From positions 1-64,000 of the forward strand of contig NZ_MLCO01000005.1 in assembly GCF_001982615.1 (NCBI RefSeq): DNA of 64,000 bases, in the 5' to 3' direction. Shown piece after piece: positions 27,155 through 40,038 of this stretch (the first letter of the stretch is position 1; each line of letters begins with the position of its first letter). The translations under genes and the position numbers were made by a program. The notes beneath the pieces were generated by a model. It made no database searches and was not told where the DNA came from. It worked only from the letters and a program-made list of their open reading frames with translations. The stretch comes from Teichococcus deserti. Its GTDB lineage: Bacteria; Pseudomonadota; Alphaproteobacteria; Acetobacterales; Acetobacteraceae.

Positions 27155-27691
27155 TCAGCGCGTCGCGACCTGGGTCGGCGCGGCCGGGGTGCTGCGGCGC
27201 GGCGCGGCTGCGCTGCGGATCGCCGGGGCCGGGCAGATCTGCGCCTCATAGGGGTTGGTCACCTGCTGCGACACCGACAGCGCGGCCAACTCCGTCATCC
27301 CCGGCTGCGACAGCGCCTGCTGGAACAAGGGCGCCACGTTCTGACAGAAAAACGAACCCTGGCGGATGCCTTCCTGGCTCTGCGCATTGGCCAGGCTGGT
27401 GATGTAGATGTCGAGCTGGCGCTGGCCGTTGCCCCCATGCACCCGGCGAAAATGCCCGGCCACCGAACGATAGGCGGTGCCCAGCTCCTTCTGGTAGCGC
27501 GTCACGAAGGCATTGTACTGGTCGTGCCGGTCGCAGCTGAGCGCCGCCACCATCAGCTGGCTCTGCAGCGCGCGCACGTCCATCGCCGTCTTCTCGGCCG
27601 ACTGCAGGCAGCTCTGCGCCGCGGCGGGCAGGGCGAGCGCCACGCCCGCGGCCAGGGCGAACCCCGCCAGACGCTGGTTGATCCGAGCCAT
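27155..27691 (-). CDS. Secreted four-cysteine protein of unknown function
   Basis: 178 residues. A signal peptide (RLAGFALAAGVALALPAAAQ) is followed by a helical domain with four Cys (SCLQSAEKT, LSCDRHDQYN, FFCQNVAP, AQICPAPA), enough for two disulfides, and a low-complexity Ala/Pro/Arg/Thr tail. It should be periplasmic or surface-exposed. I do not recognise a named family; similar secreted proteins occur in alphaproteobacteria. It is convergent with the OmpA-type gene, sharing the terminator region. Confidence 0.75.
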   Translation of the reverse strand: MARINQRLAGFALAAGVALALPAAAQSCLQSAEKTAMDVRALQSQLMVAALSCDRHDQYNAFVTRYQKELGTAYRSVAGHFRRVHGGNGQRQLDIYITSLANAQSQEGIRQGSFFCQNVAPLFQQALSQPGMTELAALSVSQQVTNPYEAQICPAPAIRSAAAPRRSTPAAPTQVATR

Positions 27692-27838
27692 GCGGCGAAA
27701 CCCCCGATTCCCTGAGCCGGCTTGGCCCGTTGCGAATCTACATCAAGGGCCGAGGGTTACGGAAGCGTGATCGAAATGATGATTTGGCAATCTCTTGCGG
27801 GATGTCGCGCAGATCGTGGCTGAGCCCCGGCCTGGCTT

Positions 27839-29098
27839 TCAGCCCTGGCCGCGAATCGCCGACTGCAGCGCGGCAAGGCTGGCCAGGAAATCCTCCAGCG
27901 CCATGGCCTCTGCCGGATTATGGGAACCGTGCTCGTTGCGGACGAAGACCATGGCCGCCGGGACGCCGCGGCGCAGGAACTCGGCCGCGTCATGCCCGGC
28001 GCCTGAGGCCACCGGCTGCACCCCGGGCAGGGCGGCTTCCAGCGCCGCGCGGCCGCCGGCATCCAGCACCACCGGCGCCGCGGTCACCGGCGCGCCCAGA
28101 TCGAAGGTCACGCCGCGCCGCGCCCCGATCTCGGCGCAGCGCCGCGGCAGCAGGGAAGAAAGGCCAGCCAGGGTCTCCTGCTGCGTGCTGCGCAGGTCGA
28201 GGCTGAAGCGCACCGCATCGGGGATCCGGGTCGGCGCCGCGCTCGCCGGATCGACCAGCAGCTGTCCGGCGGTCAGCACCAGGTCGGCGCCGTCCTGCAG
28301 GCTGCGGGCCCAGAGCGTGTCGAGCTCGTGCAGCAGCTCGGCCACGGCCAGCACCGGGTCGCGCCGCAGATGCCTGGGCACCGCGCCGGAATGCCCGGCC
28401 TCGCCCAGGCAGCGCGCGGCGGGGAAGCGCAGATGCCCGCGCACCGCCGAGACCGGAGCGGCCGGCAGGGCGCGGTCGACCAGCACCGGGCCCTGCTCGA
28501 TATGCAGCTCCCAGAAGAAGCTGGTGCGGGCGATCTCGGGCGCGGGGGCGCCGCAGCCGGCGGCGGCGGGATCGGCGCCCTGCTCGGCGATGTGCCAGGC
28601 GAGCGTCTGGCCCGAGTCCCGGCGCGGGATGGCGAGCTCGGCCGCCGAGAGCGCGCCGAAGGCCGCGCGCAGCCCGACATGCGGCGCACCGAACCAGGGC
28701 GATTCCTCGCCGCGCAGCGCGACGGCGCGCAGCGCCCGGCCTTCGCGCATCGCCTGGCGGACGCAGAGGAAGCCGGCCACCACGCCCGCGGCGCCGTCGA
28801 AATTGCCGCCCTGCGGCACCGAATCCATGTGGCTGCCACAGGCCGGGGCAGGGGCGTCGCCCAGCCCGGGCGGCTGCATCCAGAGATTGCCGGCGGCATC
28901 CCACCAGCTTTCCAGCCCCTGCTCGCCGGCGATGGCGGCCAGGGCCTGCAGGCAGGCGGTCTCGGCCGCGCCATAGGCGGGGCGGGTGACGCCGTCCCCA
29001 TCCGCCGACAGCCGGCGGAACAGCGCGAGCAGATGCGAGGCCAGGGCAGCGTCGGAATCGGGGACCAGCATGGAATCCATCAAACCGGAAAAATCCAT
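27839..29098 (-). CDS. M20-family amidase (N-carbamoyl amino acid hydrolase / allantoate amidohydrolase type)
   Basis: About 419 residues. Metal ligands fit the bimetal M20 hydantoinase/carbamoylase family: GSHMDSVPQGGNFDGAAGV, the Glu pair in LRGEESPWFG, HIEQGPVL and the C-terminal NEHGSHNPAE. The central dimerisation domain is in place (HLRFPAARCLGEAGHSGAVP). The enzyme cleaves an N-carbamoyl or ureido amide; which one cannot be told. The start is uncertain: ATG 29098 is used here, TTG 29119 extends it by 7 residues, and neither has a clear ribosome site. It follows an XRE regulator gene on the same strand. Confidence 0.85.
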   Translation of the reverse strand: MDFSGLMDSMLVPDSDAALASHLLALFRRLSADGDGVTRPAYGAAETACLQALAAIAGEQGLESWWDAAGNLWMQPPGLGDAPAPACGSHMDSVPQGGNFDGAAGVVAGFLCVRQAMREGRALRAVALRGEESPWFGAPHVGLRAAFGALSAAELAIPRRDSGQTLAWHIAEQGADPAAAGCGAPAPEIARTSFFWELHIEQGPVLVDRALPAAPVSAVRGHLRFPAARCLGEAGHSGAVPRHLRRDPVLAVAELLHELDTLWARSLQDGADLVLTAGQLLVDPASAAPTRIPDAVRFSLDLRSTQQETLAGLSSLLPRRCAEIGARRGVTFDLGAPVTAAPVVLDAGGRAALEAALPGVQPVASGAGHDAAEFLRRGVPAAMVFVRNEHGSHNPAEAMALEDFLASLAALQSAIRGQG

Positions 29099-29107
29099 TT
29101 TGATGGA
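29076..29107. repeat. Inverted repeat at the amidase start
   Basis: TCCATCAAA (29076-29084) and TTTGATGGA (29099-29107) form a perfect 9-bp inverted repeat with a 14-bp spacer, and a further TCCAT at 29094 makes a smaller TCCAT-TTTG-ATGGA palindrome. It spans the amidase initiation region. It could be an operator for the adjacent XRE regulator or an RNA hairpin that governs translation. Confidence 0.4.
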
Positions 29108-29149
29108 CTGTTCGGGCAAGTCAATGCTGTGCCGCGCCGCGCCGGCCCT

Positions 29150-30004
29150 TCAGACGGCCAGGAGCTGCCGCAGCCGGGCCGCCGCCCGCTCGCCCTTCAG
29201 CGCCCCGTCCCAGAGGCGCCGGGCCAGGCCGGCATAGAGCGCGACCGTCGCCGGCTCGGCCGAGAGGGTGGCGATGCCATCGGTGACATTGGGGTATTCG
29301 CCGAGGCGGAAGGGGCTGACCGCCACCCGCTCGGTCCCGCCGCCCAGCAGCACCTCGAAGGTCTGGCTGGGGGGCACGGCTTCCAGCAGGCCGATCTGCA
29401 CGCCGATCGCGGGCGCTTCCAGCCGCGCGGCGATGGCGGCGACCTCCTCGCGGGCCCAGCCGCGTCGCTCCGCCAGGATCTGGGCCGCAAGCCCGTCGCG
29501 GCCGACCAGCCCGGTCTGCAGCAGCTGCGCCAGCCGGGGCAGGGCGACCAGCGCCGTCAGCGGCCGCGCGCGGCCGGCCTGCTGGGCACGGCGCGCCTCC
29601 AGCACGGCCAGCGCCCGGGCGCCGGCCCCGGCATCGCCGCCGGGGGCCTCCGCCAGCATCTGCCGCAGCCGGTCGGGATAGGCGGGGGAGGCCAGGAGAA
29701 TGGAGATCGGGTCGAAGCAGGCGAGGATCTGGTCGGCCTCGGCCTCGGCCTGGCGCATCCGCTCGAAGAAGCCGGCCGCGGAGGCGAAATGCTCGACCTC
29801 GATGCCGATCAGCGCCGCCAGCGAGACGCCGAGCAGCGCCGCCGCCCGCTCCAGCAGGTCGAGCCGCGGGATGCCGTCCTTCTCATAGGTGTAGAGCGCC
29901 GCGCGCGAGACGCCGAGGCGGGCCGCCACCACGTCGGGGGCCAGTCCCGTCCCCAGCCGCCAGGCGCGCAGCCGGGCGCCGATCTGCCGCATATCCAGCG
30001 CCAT
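29150..30004 (-). CDS. XRE-family transcriptional regulator with large C-terminal domain
   Basis: 284 residues. The N-terminal HTH (about 5-65) reads IGARLRAWRLGTGLAPDVVAARLGVSRAALYTYEKDGIPRLDLLERAAALLGVSLAALIG. The remaining 215 residues are a helical domain of unknown ligand, ending in WDGALKGERAAARLRQLLAV. It precedes the M20 amidase by about 50 bp on the same strand, so it likely controls that enzyme or responds to its substrate. Confidence 0.85.
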   Translation of the reverse strand: MALDMRQIGARLRAWRLGTGLAPDVVAARLGVSRAALYTYEKDGIPRLDLLERAAALLGVSLAALIGIEVEHFASAAGFFERMRQAEAEADQILACFDPISILLASPAYPDRLRQMLAEAPGGDAGAGARALAVLEARRAQQAGRARPLTALVALPRLAQLLQTGLVGRDGLAAQILAERRGWAREEVAAIAARLEAPAIGVQIGLLEAVPPSQTFEVLLGGGTERVAVSPFRLGEYPNVTDGIATLSAEPATVALYAGLARRLWDGALKGERAAARLRQLLAV

Positions 30005-30038
30005 GTCGCCGCCGCCGCTTATCGTGATGGAGAGCCGT

Positions 30039-30290
30039 TCAGGCGATGATGTCGGGCACCAGCCGGCTTTCCAGCCAGGTGATCTCGTCCTTCAGCTTCA
30101 GCTTGCGCTTCTTCAGGCGCTGCACCTGCAGCTGATCGGGCAGCGACAGGGCCAGGGTGGCGATCACGGTGTCCAGATCGCGGTGTTCGCTGCGGAGCTC
30201 GTGCAGGCGACGGAGCAGGCTGTCACGGTCGGCCAGGATGGGCCTCATCGGTTGATCGGTTTGAGTCGCATCTGGGCGCAGAAAGGCCAT
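30039..30290 (-). CDS. YdcH-like small coiled-coil protein (DUF465)
   Basis: 83 residues from ATG 30290, which has AGGA 7 bases upstream; ATG 30248 has none. The sequence LLRRLHELRSEHRDLDTVIATLA, then QVQRLKKRKLKLKDEITWLESRL, is the two-helix YdcH pattern. Function is unknown. It is divergent from a second, shorter YdcH-like gene about 210 bp away. Confidence 0.8.
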   Translation of the reverse strand: MAFLRPDATQTDQPMRPILADRDSLLRRLHELRSEHRDLDTVIATLALSLPDQLQVQRLKKRKLKLKDEITWLESRLVPDIIA

Positions 30291-30503
30291 ATCATGTCCT
30301 GGCGTGGTCGCACAGCACGGTCTGACCATCAGCCCCGCTTCCTGTCGCGGTCTGGTTTGCGGCGCGGAAGATGGGGATTTCTGGCAGAGGGCTGGCGGCC
30401 CGTCCCGGGGGACGGCCCGGACCGGCTCACCCTGCCGCCAGGCGGGCGAAGGCTGGCTTCTCCGTCCCTCCGGTCGTTTCAACCGCTGGAGGATCGTGTG
30501 CCG

Positions 30504-30674
30504 ATGACGCAGCAGCCTCGCCTGCTCAGCCTGCAGGAACGCCATGCCACTCTCGAACGGCAGATCGCCGCCGAGGGCAGCCGGCCGCAGCCGGACGCCC
30601 TGTCGCTGGGCCGACTGAAACGCGCCAAGCTGCGACTCAAGGAAGAAATGCAAAGGCTGCGCCCCGCGCGGTAA
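30504..30674 (+). CDS. Second YdcH-like small protein (DUF465)
   Basis: 56 residues from ATG 30504, with TGGAGGA at 30487-30493; GTG 30498 would add two residues. The sequence LLSLQERHATLERQIAAEG, then LGRLKRAKLRLKEEMQRLR, is a short YdcH fold related to the gene at 30039-30290. A T-tailed hairpin directly downstream supports that it is a real gene. The 206 bp between the two divergent genes contain no further feature. Confidence 0.75.
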   Translation: MTQQPRLLSLQERHATLERQIAAEGSRPQPDALSLGRLKRAKLRLKEEMQRLRPAR

Positions 30675-30688
30675 GCACCGGCAGACGG

Positions 30689-30708
30689 CCCCTTCACGAG
30701 GGGTTTTT
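30689..30708 (+). terminator. Intrinsic terminator of the second YdcH-like gene
   Basis: CCCCT-tcacg-AGGGG is followed by TTTTT (30704-30708), beginning 14 bases after the stop. The 218-bp stretch to the next gene otherwise shows only GC-rich hairpins. Confidence 0.75.
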
Positions 30709-30892
30709 CACGGGGTCCGGGAGGCCCCGCATCACCGGGAAAGGCGCGGGACTTCCTTCACGGGAGGTCCCGGGCCACCCGGGCGAGATTCCCGCCCATC
30801 CCGATGAACAGCGGATGCGCAACGGTTGCAGGCACTAGGTGCGGCGCCGCGACGGGACTATAACCCCGGCTTCCCTTTTTGCTTGGAGCTTG

Positions 30893-31147
30893 ATGGACGG
30901 CATGGACGCCACCGATATCACGCGCGTGCAGACCTATCTGCGGCGTCTCTTCGGCACGGACCGCATCAACCTGATCCGCCCGGCCCGCCCGGGCCTGTCG
31001 GTCGAGGTCGCGGTCGAGGACGAGGTGGTCGGCACGCTGCACCGCGATGCCGAGGATGGCGAGGTTTCCTACGCCCTGCACCTGACGATCCTCGAGGAGG
31101 ATCTGCCGCCGCCGCCGAAGAAGCCGGCCGCGCCGCCGCGCCGTTGA
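30893..31147 (+). CDS. DUF3126 family protein
   Basis: 84 residues from ATG 30893 with GGAG 4 bases upstream (ATG 30902 is the alternative). DATDITRVQTYLRRLFGTDRINLIRPARP, then SVEVAVEDEVVGTLHRDAEDGEVSYALHLTILEEDLP, is the DUF3126 pattern found across alphaproteobacteria. The tail is Pro/Lys-rich. Function is unknown. It is convergent with trcR. Confidence 0.85.
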   Translation: MDGMDATDITRVQTYLRRLFGTDRINLIRPARPGLSVEVAVEDEVVGTLHRDAEDGEVSYALHLTILEEDLPPPPKKPAAPPRR

Positions 31148-31224
31148 CCGCCAGGGCTGCCGTGCCGGCGCGGTGACGCGGGGCGCGGCAGCCGTCCCGA
31201 GGCGCGCGGTCGGCGCCGGGCATG

Positions 31225-31258
31225 AAAAAGGGGGCACGCGGCGCGTGCCCCCTTTTTT
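31225..31258. terminator. Strong bidirectional terminator
   Basis: A perfect 15-bp stem, AAAAAGGGGGCACGC (31225-31239) with GCGTGCCCCCTTTTT (31243-31257), has a 3-base loop and T-runs in both directions. It lies between the convergent DUF3126 and trcR genes and can end both. Confidence 0.92.
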
Positions 31259-31284
31259 GGCGTGACCCCGGCTGGAACCGGAAA

Positions 31285-31848
31285 TCAGGCGATCTCGTCG
31301 TCCTCGGCCGGGGCGAGCGGGGCGGAGGGATTGCCGCCCGAGGCCAGGATGGCCGCATTCAGGTCGGACTGGCTGCACAGGCCCAGGATCACCGGGTCGC
31401 GCGGCTTGATGTTGGCGCTGTTCCAATGGGTGCGGTCGCGCACCTTGGCGATGGTGTCCTTGGTGGTGCCCAGCAGCTTGCCGATCTGCGCCTCGGTCAG
31501 CTGCGGGAAGTTGCGCAGCAGGAAGGCGATGCCGTCCGGCCGGTCGTTGCGCTTGGAGACGGGGGTGTAGCGGGCGCCCTTGCCGCGCGCCTTCGGCACC
31601 GGGGACGCCGTCTCCATCAGCCGCAGCCGGGCGTTCGGATCGCCCTCGCAGCGCAGGATCTCCTCGCGCCGCAGCTGGCTGTTCTGCACCGGATCATAGC
31701 CGACGATCCCCTGCGCGACCTCGCCATCGGCGATCGCCTGCACTTCCAGCGGATGCATGCCGACGAAATCGGCGATCTGCTCGAAGCTGAGGGACGTCTT
31801 CTCGATGAGCCACACAGCGGTGGCCTTGGGCATCAGCGGCAGGGTCAT
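31285..31848 (-). CDS. Cell-cycle transcriptional regulator TrcR (DUF1013)
   Basis: 187 residues from ATG 31848, preceded by TAAGG. The sequence MTLPLMPKATAVWLIEKTSLSFEQIADFVGMHPLEVQAIADGEVAQGIVGYDPV, then GARYTPVSKRNDRPDGIAFLLRNFPQL and TKDTIAKVRDRTHWN, matches the DUF1013/TrcR family, an alphaproteobacterial regulator described in Caulobacter. Two HTH-like segments are visible (EQIADFVGMHPLEVQAI and AQIGKLLGTTKDTIAKVRD). The acidic C-terminus is common in the family. Confidence 0.85.
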   Translation of the reverse strand: MTLPLMPKATAVWLIEKTSLSFEQIADFVGMHPLEVQAIADGEVAQGIVGYDPVQNSQLRREEILRCEGDPNARLRLMETASPVPKARGKGARYTPVSKRNDRPDGIAFLLRNFPQLTEAQIGKLLGTTKDTIAKVRDRTHWNSANIKPRDPVILGLCSQSDLNAAILASGGNPSAPLAPAEDDEIA

Positions 31849-32036
31849 CGGAAACCTTACGAGTCGGTCGGGCTGGCGCGGGGACAGCCCCGGATCGCAC
31901 TGCATATAGAGAGGGGGAGGTATGGGGTCAAAGTCCTAGCGTCGCGGCGGCCCGGCCGCCAGCGCATCGCCGCATCCTTGGCGGCGCGGCATGGCAGGCC
32001 ATATCGTTCCGCAGGGCTACCTCACAGGAGAGCGGC

Positions 32037-32987
32037 ATGGCGACGCGGCGACTGGCCACGGTGTTCGGCGGCACCGGCTTCATCGGGCAGCATATCGTGT
32101 CGCGCCTGGCGCGGCTGGACTACGAGGTGCGCGTGGTCACCCGCCATGCCGAGGCGGTCCGCCCGCTGATGACCCAGGGCAATGTCGGCCAGGTGGTGGC
32201 CTTCCGCGCCAGCCTGTCCGACGACGCGGCGCTGGCGCGCGCGGTCGAGGGCGCCGGCCTGGTGGTCAACGCCATCGGCATCCTGGCGGAACCCCGCTCC
32301 GGCGACTTCCAGCGGCTGCAGGGCGAGCTGCCCGGCCGCATCGGCCGCGCTGCGGCGGCGGCGGGGGTGCCGAAGCTGGTGCATCTCTCGGCGATCGGCG
32401 CCGATCCGGCGAGCGCCAGCGGCTATGCCCGCAGCAAGGCCGCCGGCGAGGCCGGGCTGCAGGCCGCCTTTCCGCGCGCCATCATCCTGCGCCCCTCGGT
32501 GGTCTTCGGCCCGGAGGACCATTTCTTCAACCGCTTCGCCGGCATGGCACAGCTGCTGCCCTTCATGCCCGTGGTCAGCGGCGCCACCCGCTTCCAGCCG
32601 GTCTTCGTCGGTGACGTCGCCGCCGCCGCCCTGGCCGCCGCCCGCCGCGCCAGCGCCGAGGGCCAGGTCTTCGAGCTGGGCGGCCCGCGGGTCGCCAGCT
32701 TCCGCGAGCTGATGGGCTATGTCCTGGAGGTCACCGGCCGGCCGAAGCGGCTGGTCGAGCTGCCGCCCGGGCTGGTGCGGCTGCAGGCCCGGCTGGGCGA
32801 GTTCCTGCCGAACCCGCCGCTGACCCGCGACCAGTTGATCCTGCTGCAGAAGGACAATGTGGTGTCTCCCGGGGCGAAGGGCTTCGCCGAGCTCGGCATT
32901 GCGCCGCAGGCGATGGAGGCGGTGGTGCCGTCCTACCTGACCCGCTTCCGTCCCGGCGGCGGCCGCCGCGCCGCCTATCCTGCCTAA
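32037..32987 (+). CDS. NAD(P)-binding protein of the complex I NDUFA9 / atypical SDR family
   Basis: 316 residues with CAGGAGAG before the ATG. The Rossmann motif is VFGGTGFIGQHIVSRLARLDYEVRVVTRH, followed by VHLSAIGADPASASGYARSKAAGEAGL and ILRPSVVFGPEDHFFNRFAGMAQLLPFMPV, a pattern typical of NDUFA9-like proteins in alphaproteobacteria. Such proteins bind NAD(P)H and have an accessory role at respiratory complex I or in quinone metabolism. It stands alone before gltD. Confidence 0.78.
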   Translation: MATRRLATVFGGTGFIGQHIVSRLARLDYEVRVVTRHAEAVRPLMTQGNVGQVVAFRASLSDDAALARAVEGAGLVVNAIGILAEPRSGDFQRLQGELPGRIGRAAAAAGVPKLVHLSAIGADPASASGYARSKAAGEAGLQAAFPRAIILRPSVVFGPEDHFFNRFAGMAQLLPFMPVVSGATRFQPVFVGDVAAAALAAARRASAEGQVFELGGPRVASFRELMGYVLEVTGRPKRLVELPPGLVRLQARLGEFLPNPPLTRDQLILLQKDNVVSPGAKGFAELGIAPQAMEAVVPSYLTRFRPGGGRRAAYPA

Positions 32988-33047
32988 AAGTCCGGATCGG
33001 GCCTTTCTTGCCGGAAATATCGGGTGAGGCCCGCATGACCGCAAATG

Positions 33048-33110
33048 CCCGGGGGAAACAAGGACAGAAAGACTGTCCTTATGGCGTAAATAGGACTCGC
33101 AACCCCCGGG
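33048..33110 (+). promoter_or_regulatory. Nested hairpins in the gltD upstream region
   Basis: CCCGGGGG (33048-33055) can pair with CCCCCGGG (33103-33110), enclosing a second perfect hairpin AAGGACAG (33060-33067) with CTGTCCTT (33073-33080). The structure ends 122 bp before the gltD start in a 245-bp gap and is more AT-rich than its surroundings. It could be a leader structure, an attenuator or a terminator of the upstream gene; no known riboswitch class is recognised. Confidence 0.4.
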
Positions 33111-33232
33111 TGACTGTGGCAAAGCTGCGCGCAACGGGGTGCAAGCCTTGCCCGGCTCCGCATGGCCGCGCGACGGCCGCCCCTCAGACGCCTTTGTTGA
33201 GAAAAGCCTTCCTGCCCGAAGGAACCTGCCCG

Positions 33233-34672
33233 ATGGCCGAACGCATGCTGCAATTCGTGCGCTTGACGCAACAGACGCCCGACAAGCGCACCGCCAGCGA
33301 GCGCCGGGCCGATTTCGGCGAGATCTACCAGCGTTTCAGCGCCGAGCGCGCCACCGAGCAGGCCAGCCGCTGCAGCCAGTGCGGCGTGCCCTTCTGCTCG
33401 ATCCATTGCCCGCTGAACAACAACATCCCGGACTGGCTGAAGCTGACCGCCGAAGGCCGGCTGGAAGAGGCCTATGAGGTCTCCTCGGCAACCAACACCT
33501 TCCCCGAGATCTGCGGCCGCGTCTGCCCGCAGGACCGGCTCTGCGAAGGCAACTGCGTCATCGAGAAAGGCTTTGACAGCGTCACCATCGGCGCGGTCGA
33601 GAAGTATATCACGGATACCGCCTGGGAGCAGGGCTGGGTCAAGCCGCCCAAGCCGCGGCGCGAGGTCGAGCATTCGGTCGGCATCATCGGCGCCGGCCCC
33701 GCCGGCCTGGCGGCGGCCGAGCGGCTGCGGCTGCGCGGCTGGAAGGTCACGGTCTATGACCGCTACGACCGCGTCGGCGGGCTGATGATCTACGGCATCC
33801 CGAACTTCAAGCTGGAGAAGGAGGTCGTCCTCCGCCGCCACGCGCAATATGCCGAGGCGGGCATCGAGTTCGTCCTCAACTGCCGCGTCGGCATCGATAT
33901 CTCCATGGCCGATCTGCGGGCGAAGCATGACGCGGTGCTGGTGGCGACCGGCGTCTACAAGGCGCGCGACATCGGCGGGCCGGGCGCCAACCTGGCCGGC
34001 ATCGTGCCGGCGCTGGACTATCTGACCGCCTCCAACCGCGAGAACCTGGGCGACCAGGTGCCGGAGTTCATCGACGGCACGCTGAACGCCGCCGGCAAGA
34101 AGGTCGTGGTCATCGGCGGCGGCGACACCGCCATGGACTGCGTCCGCACCGCCATCCGGCAGGGCGCCGAGGCGGTCACCTGCCTCTATCGCCGCGACAA
34201 GGCCAACATGCCCGGCTCGATGCGCGAGGTGGCGAATGCCGAGGAGGAGGGCGTGACCTTCTCCTGGCTCTCCGCGCCCGAAGGGTTTGAAGGGGAGGGC
34301 CATGTCACCGGCGTCCGCGCGGTGAAGATGCATCTCGGCCTGCCCGACGCCACCGGCCGCCAGCAGGTCGAGCCGATCCCGGGCAGCGGCTTCACCGAGC
34401 CGGCCGATCTGGTGATCAAGGCGCTGGGCTTCGACCCCGAGGACCTGCCCAGCCTGTTCGGCGAGCCGGGGCTGACCGTCAGCCGCTGGGGCACGCTGAC
34501 CATCGACCGCCGCAGCATGATGACCAGGCTGGAGGGCGTCTTCGCCGCCGGCGACATCGTCCGCGGCGCCTCGCTGGTGGTCTGGGGCATCCGCGACGGC
34601 CGCGACGCCGCCGACCAGATCGAGGCCTATGTGCTGGCCAAGAAGGCCGCCCCGGCCATGGCGGCCGAGTGA
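33233..34672 (+). CDS. gltD: Glutamate synthase small subunit (beta chain)
   Basis: 479 residues from ATG 33233 with AAGGA 9 bases upstream. Cys clusters for the Fe-S centres are CSQCGVPFCSIHCP and CGRVCPQDRLCEGNC; the FAD motif GIIGAGPAGLAAAERL and the NADPH motif VVIGGGDTAMDCVRTA follow, and the end GVFAAGDIVRGASLVVWGIRDGRDAA is typical. It passes electrons from NADPH to GltB for glutamate synthesis. The following DUF2059 gene overlaps its stop by one base, and gltB comes after that. Confidence 0.96.
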   Translation: MAERMLQFVRLTQQTPDKRTASERRADFGEIYQRFSAERATEQASRCSQCGVPFCSIHCPLNNNIPDWLKLTAEGRLEEAYEVSSATNTFPEICGRVCPQDRLCEGNCVIEKGFDSVTIGAVEKYITDTAWEQGWVKPPKPRREVEHSVGIIGAGPAGLAAAERLRLRGWKVTVYDRYDRVGGLMIYGIPNFKLEKEVVLRRHAQYAEAGIEFVLNCRVGIDISMADLRAKHDAVLVATGVYKARDIGGPGANLAGIVPALDYLTASNRENLGDQVPEFIDGTLNAAGKKVVVIGGGDTAMDCVRTAIRQGAEAVTCLYRRDKANMPGSMREVANAEEEGVTFSWLSAPEGFEGEGHVTGVRAVKMHLGLPDATGRQQVEPIPGSGFTEPADLVIKALGFDPEDLPSLFGEPGLTVSRWGTLTIDRRSMMTRLEGVFAAGDIVRGASLVVWGIRDGRDAADQIEAYVLAKKAAPAMAAE

Positions 34673-35247
34673 TGCGCGCGCTCGTCCCCGGCCTCGCCCT
34701 GCTCCTCGCCGCCGCGCCCGCCTTCGCGCAGTCGGGCCCGTCGCAGTTCCAGGCGCCGGGCGCCACGCCCGCGCCCCAGGCTGTGCCGGCCCCGGCGCCC
34801 GCCCCGGCAGCGCCCCCGGCCGGCGACCGCGCCGAGGCGCTGGCCGCCGCGAGGGAACTGATCGAGGCGAGCGGCTCGCAGGCCCAGGCCGAGGCCGGCA
34901 TCCATGGCAGCATGGCGCAGATGGCGCAGATCGTGGCGCAGCAGAGCGGCCAGCCGGTGGCCCGCGTCACCGAGATCTTCGAGGGCATCCTGCTGCCCGA
35001 GTTCCGCGCCCGGCTGCCGGAGCTGCTCGACGCCATGGCCGCCTCCTGGGCCAGCCATCTGAGCGCCGCCGACCTGCGCGAGCTCACCGCCTTCTACCGC
35101 TCGCCGCTGGGCGGCCGGCTGAAGGTGGCGACCCAGGCGGTCACCCAGGAAAGCCTGGCCTTCGGCGCGCAATGGGGCCAGCGCATCGGCCTCGAGGCGC
35201 TGACCAAGCATCGCGAGGCGCTGCGCGCCCGCGGGTTGAAGATCTGA
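34672..35247 (+). CDS. DUF2059 secreted protein inserted between gltD and gltB
   Basis: 191 residues. A signal peptide (MRALVPGLALLLAAAPAFAQ) and a Pro/Ala linker precede a DUF2059 domain: EALAAARELIEASGSQAQAEAG, VARVTEIFEGILLPEFRARLPELLDAMAASWASHLSAADLRELTAFYRSPLGGRLKVATQAVTQESLAFG. The protein should be periplasmic; its function is unknown. It overlaps gltD by one base (TGATG) and lies 61 bp before gltB, so it seems to ride in the glutamate synthase operon. Confidence 0.9.
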   Translation: MRALVPGLALLLAAAPAFAQSGPSQFQAPGATPAPQAVPAPAPAPAAPPAGDRAEALAAARELIEASGSQAQAEAGIHGSMAQMAQIVAQQSGQPVARVTEIFEGILLPEFRARLPELLDAMAASWASHLSAADLRELTAFYRSPLGGRLKVATQAVTQESLAFGAQWGQRIGLEALTKHREALRARGLKI

Positions 35248-35308
35248 ACCGAACACGACGCCGTCCCGGGCTCCCCTGTCCCGGCCGCGAATCCAGAGGG
35301 ATCGCACC

Positions 35309-39862
<4,554 letters not shown>

Positions 39863-39873
39863 TTCTTTCGGTT

Positions 39874-39899
39874 CGACCGGTCCTCGATGGGACCGGTCG
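39874..39899 (+). terminator. Hairpin after gltB
   Basis: CGACCGGTCC (39874-39883) pairs perfectly with GGACCGGTCG (39890-39899) around a 6-base loop, 12 bases beyond the gltB stop. No T-run follows. The remaining 140 bp up to the GST gene show nothing further. Confidence 0.55.
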
Positions 39900-40038
39900 C
39901 CACCGGAGCAGCCGCGTCAAACAGCCCGGCTAACGCCTTAAAAATGTTAAGCCTGGGAAACTTGGCGTGATGCTCGGCTAGGCGCTCAGGGACGGGCATG
40001 CGATAAGCGCGACCCCTGACCTTGCTGCGGCGTTGTGC

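Noticed and set aside
33137-33151. Possible sigma-54 promoter (GG-N10-GC with TTGC) before gltD
   Set aside because: Only the invariant GG and TTGC fit; the CACG block does not, and such spacing is frequent by chance in GC-rich sequence.
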